A stretch of 35,747 bases of DNA, taken from an uncultured Bacteroidaceae bacterium. GTDB taxonomy: Bacteria; Bacteroidota; Bacteroidia; Bacteroidales; Bacteroidaceae. The stretch covers positions 1-35,747 of the forward strand of contig CALULY010000022.1 in the NCBI GenBank assembly GCA_944321635.1, written 5' to 3'. The notes beneath the pieces are model-generated. The model ran no database searches. It was not told where the DNA came from and saw only the letters and a program-made list of their open reading frames with translations. A program made the position numbers and the translations under genes. This document shows, in pieces, positions 32,461 through 35,747 of the stretch; the stretch's first letter is position 1; each line of letters opens with the position of its first letter.

Positions 32461-33102
32461 CTACACGTTCATGCGGTTGAACATCACGGCCAGATGGGCG
32501 TACAGGGACGTGTTTTGCACCACTATCTCCTCGGGCACCCTTATGCGGAACGGGGTGAAATTCCAAACCCCCTTTATGCCATTTGCGACCATCAGGTCGG
32601 TCACGTCCTGTGCCACGCCTATCGGCACGGTGAGCACGCCGATGGTGACACCGCTGCCACGCATCCTTTCATGCAGTTCAGAGAGGTCAAACACAGGGAT
32701 TGAGTTGATGCTTGTCCCCACCACGTCGCTGCGCACGTCAAAAGCCCCGACTATTTCCAATCCGTAATGCTTCAGTCCTGAATCCTGCAAAAGGGCGGCA
32801 CCGAGGCTTCCGACACCGAAAAGGAACGCACGGTGCGTCTCCTTGGGCCAAAGGAATTCCTCCAGCACTCCGACCATCGTGTCGATTTCATAGCCGACAC
32901 GTGTCCTGCCTGCCAGCTTGACATAGGAAAGGTCCTTGGCTATCTGCGAAGCATCTATCCCCGTCCCCCGCGCCAACTGTGTCGAGGACACGTAGGTGCA
33001 ACCTTGTTCCTTGAGCAACTTGACATTGGAGAGATACCACGGCAAGCGGCGCAACGTAGGCTCGGGGATTTTACCTGTGTCTTTGTGATTGCTTACAGCC
33101 AT
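32461..33102 (-). CDS. rex: Redox-sensing transcriptional repressor Rex
   Basis: A 213-residue DNA-binding protein that senses the NADH/NAD ratio and represses fermentation and respiration genes. The N-terminal winged helix has KIPEPTLRRLPWYLSNVKLL and SSTQLARGTGIDASQIAKDLSYV. The Rossmann domain carries FLFGVGSLGAALL, and KGVWNFTPFRIRVPEEIVVQN lies near the C-terminus, as in the family. An in-frame ATG at 33138 would add 12 residues, but it falls inside the predicted -7 box (33136-33143), so the start at 33102 is preferred. It is the first gene of a tight minus-strand operon with the FAH-family gene, porU, porV and ispF. Confidence 0.93.
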   Translation of the reverse strand: MAVSNHKDTGKIPEPTLRRLPWYLSNVKLLKEQGCTYVSSTQLARGTGIDASQIAKDLSYVKLAGRTRVGYEIDTMVGVLEEFLWPKETHRAFLFGVGSLGAALLQDSGLKHYGLEIVGAFDVRSDVVGTSINSIPVFDLSELHERMRGSGVTIGVLTVPIGVAQDVTDLMVANGIKGVWNFTPFRIRVPEEIVVQNTSLYAHLAVMFNRMNV

Positions 33103-33135
33103 TTGCCATATAATTCTTAGTTTCCAAGAAAGTTG

Positions 33136-33143
33136 CAAAAATA
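33136..33143 (-). promoter_or_regulatory. -7 promoter box of the rex-porUV-ispF operon
   Basis: On the minus strand, TATTTTTG (33143-33136) matches TAnnTTTG. Transcription would begin near 33129, about 27 nt before the ATG at 33102. No clear -33 box or Rex-type operator (TTGTGAA, TTCACAA) is visible beside it. Confidence 0.55.
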
Positions 33144-33240
33144 AGACATTTCACCGGAAATTGCGCCACACACGCGCAAAACCCATCCAACAAAGGGCAA
33201 AGGCGCAGTCGTCTTCCGCATTTCACAAGAGATGGGACGC

Positions 33241-33334
33241 AAAGTTTGTTTTTAGGCTAAAACTATGTATTTTTAGGCTTAGTTTATATGTTTGCAAGTT
33301 AAAAACATATAGATTTAGGCTTAAAACAAACTTT
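33241..33334. repeat. Diverged 94-bp modular palindromic element (copy 4)
   Basis: It has the same plan and exact length as the three other elements: AAAGT (33241-33245), four 21-bp modules (33246-33266, 33267-33287, 33288-33308, 33309-33329) and ACTTT (33330-33334). The module sequence is different. Three modules centre on TTTTAGGCTAA-like or TTTAGGCTTA text and one on GCAAGTTAAA. The whole is an imperfect palindrome whose ends begin AAAGTTTGTTTT when read inward from either side. It lies in the 360-bp space between the divergent rex and SUI1 promoters, not overlapping either -7 box. The rest of that space shows no gene. Confidence 0.7.
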
Positions 33335-33465
33335 CCATGCCCCGTGACCGGTTTTCCCATGCGCGCTTGGATATGGAACAGAGAGAGACTCGGCTGGCAA
33401 GCAACGAGCTTTAGCCCATCGGGACGAAAATTGCCTGCCTATGCGTCACGTGCGGCGGAAATGCC

Positions 33466-33473
33466 TACTTTTG
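33466..33473 (+). promoter_or_regulatory. -7 promoter box of the SUI1/nitronate monooxygenase pair
   Basis: A perfect TACTTTTG. Transcription would begin near 33480, about 23 nt before the ATG at 33503. No convincing -33 element is seen. Confidence 0.5.
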
Positions 33474-33502
33474 TGACAGACAAACACTAAAGGTGAGACA
33501 TC

Positions 33503-33847
33503 ATGGCAGACAACGACTGGAAGAAGCGGCTTAACATCGTCTACTCCACCAATCCCGACTTTGCTTACGAGACGGACGACGAAGACGAGCCGGAGACCCT
33601 TGCCCCTGCCGGGCAGAAACTGTGTGTCGCACTCGACAGCCGCAACCGCAGCGGCAAGACGGTCACTCTCGTGACCGGATTCGTGGGGCGCGACGACGAC
33701 CTCAAGCAACTGTGCAAAGACTTGAAAACCAAGTGCGGCGTCGGGGGCAGTGCCAAAGACGGGGAAATCATCATCCAAGGCAAGTTCAAGGAGCGCGTCC
33801 ACGCCCTGCTCGTCGGCATGGGATACACGCAGGCAAAGATGAAATAG
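33503..33847 (+). CDS. SUI1/eIF1-family translation initiation factor (YciH-like)
   Basis: A 114-residue protein of the eIF1/SUI1 fold found in some bacteria and related to E. coli YciH, thought to influence start-codon selection on the 30S subunit. An acidic N-terminal segment (ETDDEDEPETLAPAGQKL) precedes the SUI1 domain, with RNRSGKTVTLVTGFVG, LKTKCGVGGSAKDGEIIIQGKF and a C-terminal MGYTQAK, the usual SUI1 pattern. The length is normal. The next gene begins 32 bp downstream on the same strand and is probably cotranscribed. Confidence 0.9.
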   Translation: MADNDWKKRLNIVYSTNPDFAYETDDEDEPETLAPAGQKLCVALDSRNRSGKTVTLVTGFVGRDDDLKQLCKDLKTKCGVGGSAKDGEIIIQGKFKERVHALLVGMGYTQAKMK

Positions 33848-33879
33848 ACGGCAGCAAACGACAAATCAACAATAAAGAC

Positions 33880-34824
33880 ATGAACAGGATCAACCAACTA
33901 TTTGGCATCACACGCCCCATCATCGCCGGAGGCATGGTGTGGTGCAGCGGGTGGAGGCTCGCGTCGGCGGTCAGCAACGCCGGAGGGCTCGGCCTCATAG
34001 GCGCGGGGTCCATGCACCCCGAGACTTTGCGCGAACACATCCGCCGGTGCAAGGCGGCTACGGACAAACCATTCGGCGTGAACGTGCCACTGATGTACCC
34101 CCAAATCGACGAAATCATGCAGCTCATCATCGACGAGGGTGTGAAGATAGTCTTCACGTCGGCTGGCAACCCTAAGACTTGGACAGCACGTTTGCACGAC
34201 AGCGGCGTGACTGTCGCCCACGTCATAGCATCCTCCAAGTTTGCCACCAAATGCAACGAGGCTGGCGTTGATGCCATCGTCGCCGAGGGTTTTGAGGCAG
34301 GCGGGCACAATGGCAAGGAAGAGACGACGACAATGTGCCTCATCCCAGCCATAAGGCAAGTGACCGACAAACCTCTCATTGCTGCGGGCGGCATTGCCAG
34401 TGGCGCGGCAATGTTAGCGGCGTTTGCATTGGGCGCAGAGGGCGTGCAAGTCGGCACACGGTTTGCCCTCACGGCCGAGAGCTCGGCGAGCGAGGCGTTC
34501 AAGATGCATTGCATCGGTCTCGGTGAAGGTGACACAAAGTTGCTGCTGAAGAAGCTCTCCCCCACACGTCTCGCCAAAGGCGCGTTTATGACCGAGGTCG
34601 AGGCAGCCGAGGCTGCTGGTGCCACGGCCGACCAACTGAGGGAACTCCTCGGCAAGGGGCGTGCCAAAAAAGGAATATTTGAAGGAGACCTCCAAGAGGG
34701 AGAACTTGAGATAGGGCAGGTCTCAGCGATGATTGGCAAAATCGAGAGTGCCGGCGAAGTTGTCGAGGACATCATTGCCGGTTACAACCGCCTTGTCAAC
34801 GGGTTGGACAGGACAAATTACTGA
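33880..34824 (+). CDS. Nitronate monooxygenase / FabK-like flavoprotein
   Basis: A 314-residue FMN-dependent TIM-barrel enzyme. Family members either oxidise nitronates to carbonyl compounds or, as FabK, reduce enoyl-ACP. Landmarks are ITRPIIAGGMVWCSGWRLASAVSNAGGLGLIGAG, KPFGVNVPL, the AEGFEAGGHNG segment (candidate catalytic His at residue 143), PLIAAGGIASGAAMLAAFALGAEGVQVGTRF (phosphate binding) and, near the end, GDLQEGELEIGQVSAMI. The start at 33880 is chosen because an upstream open stretch from 33622 only re-reads the SUI1 gene in another frame. The QVSAMIG-like tail is more common in FabK-type members, so a role in fatty-acid synthesis is possible, but the two activities cannot be separated from sequence. 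Confidence 0.85.
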   Translation: MNRINQLFGITRPIIAGGMVWCSGWRLASAVSNAGGLGLIGAGSMHPETLREHIRRCKAATDKPFGVNVPLMYPQIDEIMQLIIDEGVKIVFTSAGNPKTWTARLHDSGVTVAHVIASSKFATKCNEAGVDAIVAEGFEAGGHNGKEETTTMCLIPAIRQVTDKPLIAAGGIASGAAMLAAFALGAEGVQVGTRFALTAESSASEAFKMHCIGLGEGDTKLLLKKLSPTRLAKGAFMTEVEAAEAAGATADQLRELLGKGRAKKGIFEGDLQEGELEIGQVSAMIGKIESAGEVVEDIIAGYNRLVNGLDRTNY

Positions 34825-34828
34825 AAAA

Positions 34829-34845
34829 CGCCGCAGTTCGCGGCG
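34829..34845 (-). terminator. Terminator of the small lipoprotein gene
   Basis: A 6-bp GC stem (CGCCGC, GCGGCG) with a 5-nt loop is followed on the minus strand by GTTTTTCAG. It lies about 24 bp beyond the lipoprotein stop codon. Confidence 0.6.
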
Positions 34846-34859
34846 CGGGCATCAGGCGA

Positions 34860-34888
34860 GGGCGGGACTTACTCAAGTTCCGCCCTTT
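34860..34888 (+). terminator. Possible terminator of the nitronate monooxygenase gene
   Basis: GGGCGGGACTT (34860-34870) and AAGTTCCGCCC (34875-34885) form an 11-bp stem with one G-T wobble and a 4-nt loop, then TTT. It overlaps the last codons of the convergent lipoprotein gene, and the T-run is short. Confidence 0.5.
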
Positions 34889-35405
34889 CGCATCCTGCAA
34901 AGCCGGACTTGACAACCGAGTTGTAATAGGCTGCCTTGTCTGATGAAGATGCGCGTGGCACATAATAAATCTCGACAAAAGGATGCGTCTCGACCACATG
35001 GTCAAGCAATTCCGCTGCGGTGGGATGGGGATTTAGTTTGGCATACTCCTCGTATGTGTAATCCAGGAACGCACTGTTTGGCGTTATGCCACGGTTGTCG
35101 AGCAAGTAGCCTCCTTCCAATTTGGTCGGACGGGCGTAGCTGTCACCCGCAACCACGTCGGATGGCGCAGGATAGGCCACTATCATGCTCCTCGACTCGT
35201 CCATTGTCACAGGCACGAGGTCGTTGTAGTCCGCCTTTGTCTTGTATATTATAGCACGTGGAAGCCGGGAGTCAAGGACGAGACCCGCCTGGTGTACTTC
35301 GTTTGCGTCGTTTGTCTGTGGAGCGGCATCTGATGAAGCTGCGCGTCTCGATGCACAAGCCGACAACGTGAGTGCGATGGCCGATAGTAGAACAATGTTT
35401 TTCAT
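34869..35405 (-). CDS. Small lipoprotein of unknown function
   Basis: A 178-residue protein with a lipoprotein signal peptide (MKNIVLLSAIALTLSAC, lipidated Cys at residue 17). A short low-complexity linker rich in Ala, Ser and Asn follows, then a domain starting SRLPRAIIYKTKADYNDLVPV and ending CERAELE. The domain contains YPAPSDV, GGYLLDNRGITPNSAFLDYTYEEYAKL and VVETHPFVEIYYV. I do not recognise the family. The basic residue after the Cys (ASRR) differs from the acidic surface-export signal of the SusD proteins, which suggests periplasmic rather than outward facing, but this is weak. The start follows the signal peptide; an in-frame ATG at 35546 lies upstream of the promoter. Confidence 0.8.
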   Translation of the reverse strand: MKNIVLLSAIALTLSACASRRAASSDAAPQTNDANEVHQAGLVLDSRLPRAIIYKTKADYNDLVPVTMDESRSMIVAYPAPSDVVAGDSYARPTKLEGGYLLDNRGITPNSAFLDYTYEEYAKLNPHPTAAELLDHVVETHPFVEIYYVPRASSSDKAAYYNSVVKSGFAGCERAELE

Positions 35406-35430
35406 AATCAATGCCTGATGTGATACCTCG

Positions 35431-35460
35431 CAAATGTACGACTTTCGCGCAAAACCACAA
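35431..35460 (-). promoter_or_regulatory. Promoter of the small lipoprotein gene
   Basis: On the minus strand, TACATTTG (35438-35431) is a perfect -7 box, and TTG (35460-35458) lies 19 bp upstream. Transcription would start near 35424, about 20 nt before the ATG. A second match, TACTTTTG at 35591-35584, lies further upstream without a visible -33 element. Confidence 0.65.
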
Positions 35461-35671
35461 GCCGCCAAGACACCGTGACTTGCCATTGCAACGCAGGTTT
35501 CACTTACCCCTCGGGTCTGATTGGCACAAGCATGACAGTCCACCACGGCAAAGCGCGGATGAGACCATCAAACATCATGAAAAACAAAAGTAGAGATTTC
35601 AGTCCTTTTTGAGATTGCCTACACACCTTGCGTTGGATGTGCCTCGCGCGGCATACGACTTTTACGCTCGG

Positions 35672-35747
35672 TGCTCGAAGCGGGACTCGAACCCGCACAG
35701 CTGCAATAGCCAAGGGATTTTAAGTCCCTCGTGTCTACCGTTCCACC
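35672..35747 (-). tRNA. tRNA-Leu (anticodon UAA), 5' end cut by the window edge
   Basis: Read on the minus strand, the sequence shows a D-arm (GGTGGAACGGTAGACAC) and an anticodon stem GAGGGA-CUUAAAA-UCCCU whose loop presents UAA. A class II-type variable arm follows (TTGGCTATTGCAGCTGT region), then the T-arm GCGGGTTCGAGTCCCGC and the 3' acceptor strand TTCGAGC with discriminator A. The next bases are CCG, so CCA seems not to be fully encoded. About 8 nt of the 5' acceptor end lie beyond position 35747. Confidence 0.92.

Noticed and set aside
33103-33138. Longer Rex with 12 extra N-terminal residues
   Set aside because: The ATG at 33138 falls inside the predicted -7 box, and the extra residues do not resemble the Rex N-terminus.
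33241-33334. Rex operator in the spacer upstream of rex
   Set aside because: No TTGTGAA-spacer-TTCACAA-like palindrome is present, and the palindrome here has a different sequence and a four-module structure.

Overview
The window comes from a member of the phylum Bacteroidota, most likely order Bacteroidales, with a fairly GC-rich chromosome. The evidence is two SusD-type surface lipoproteins, a TonB-dependent receptor with the CarboxypepD_reg-like N-terminal domain, the type IX secretion genes porU and porV, a Bacteroidales-type KorAB 2-oxoacid:ferredoxin oxidoreductase, and many copies of the Bacteroidota -7 promoter box TAnnTTTG at plausible distances from starts. Species cannot be fixed from the sequence. 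A Muribaculaceae-, Prevotella- or Porphyromonas-like organism would fit.

Layout. 1-667 is intergenic and carries the first copy of a repeated palindromic element. 708-4480 holds a promoter and two SusD-family lipoprotein genes with nearly the same leader, ended by a strong terminator. 4587-6215 (minus) is a long RluA-type pseudouridine synthase. 6374-9460 is a promoter, an MTA/SAH nucleosidase and an overlapping TonB-dependent receptor. 9697-12566 is korA-korB with a terminator. 12617-13500 is a repeat-rich spacer, followed by a YeiH-type transporter gene (13520-14554). A bidirectional terminator separates it from lepA (minus). Next come an AraC-type regulator (minus) and a divergent, translationally coupled RND efflux operon (17808-23331). 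A leucine-rich-repeat gene broken by two frameshifts (23410-25506, minus) carries a C-terminus resembling a type IX sorting domain. A second repeat-rich spacer follows. The minus-strand operon rex-FAH hydrolase-porU-porV-ispF occupies 33102 down to 26215. Reading the other way are a SUI1-family initiation factor and a nitronate monooxygenase/FabK-like enzyme. The window ends with a small lipoprotein gene (minus) and a truncated tRNA-Leu(UAA) gene (minus).

How the parts fit: PorU and PorV attach proteins with a type IX C-terminal signal to the cell surface, and the broken LRR gene next door looks like one of their cargoes. The SusD proteins and the TonB receptor are outer-membrane uptake parts, though no SusC partner lies in the window. 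KorAB, Rex, IspF and LepA are housekeeping or redox functions.

The most unusual feature is a family of short intergenic elements at 363-456, 13123-13216, 25857-25950 and, in diverged form, 33241-33334. Each is exactly 94 bp and built as AAAGT + four 21-bp modules + ACTTT, where each module is itself an approximate palindrome. The flanking arms are exchanged between copies, and one core is inverted relative to the flank it shares with another copy. I do not recognise this element.
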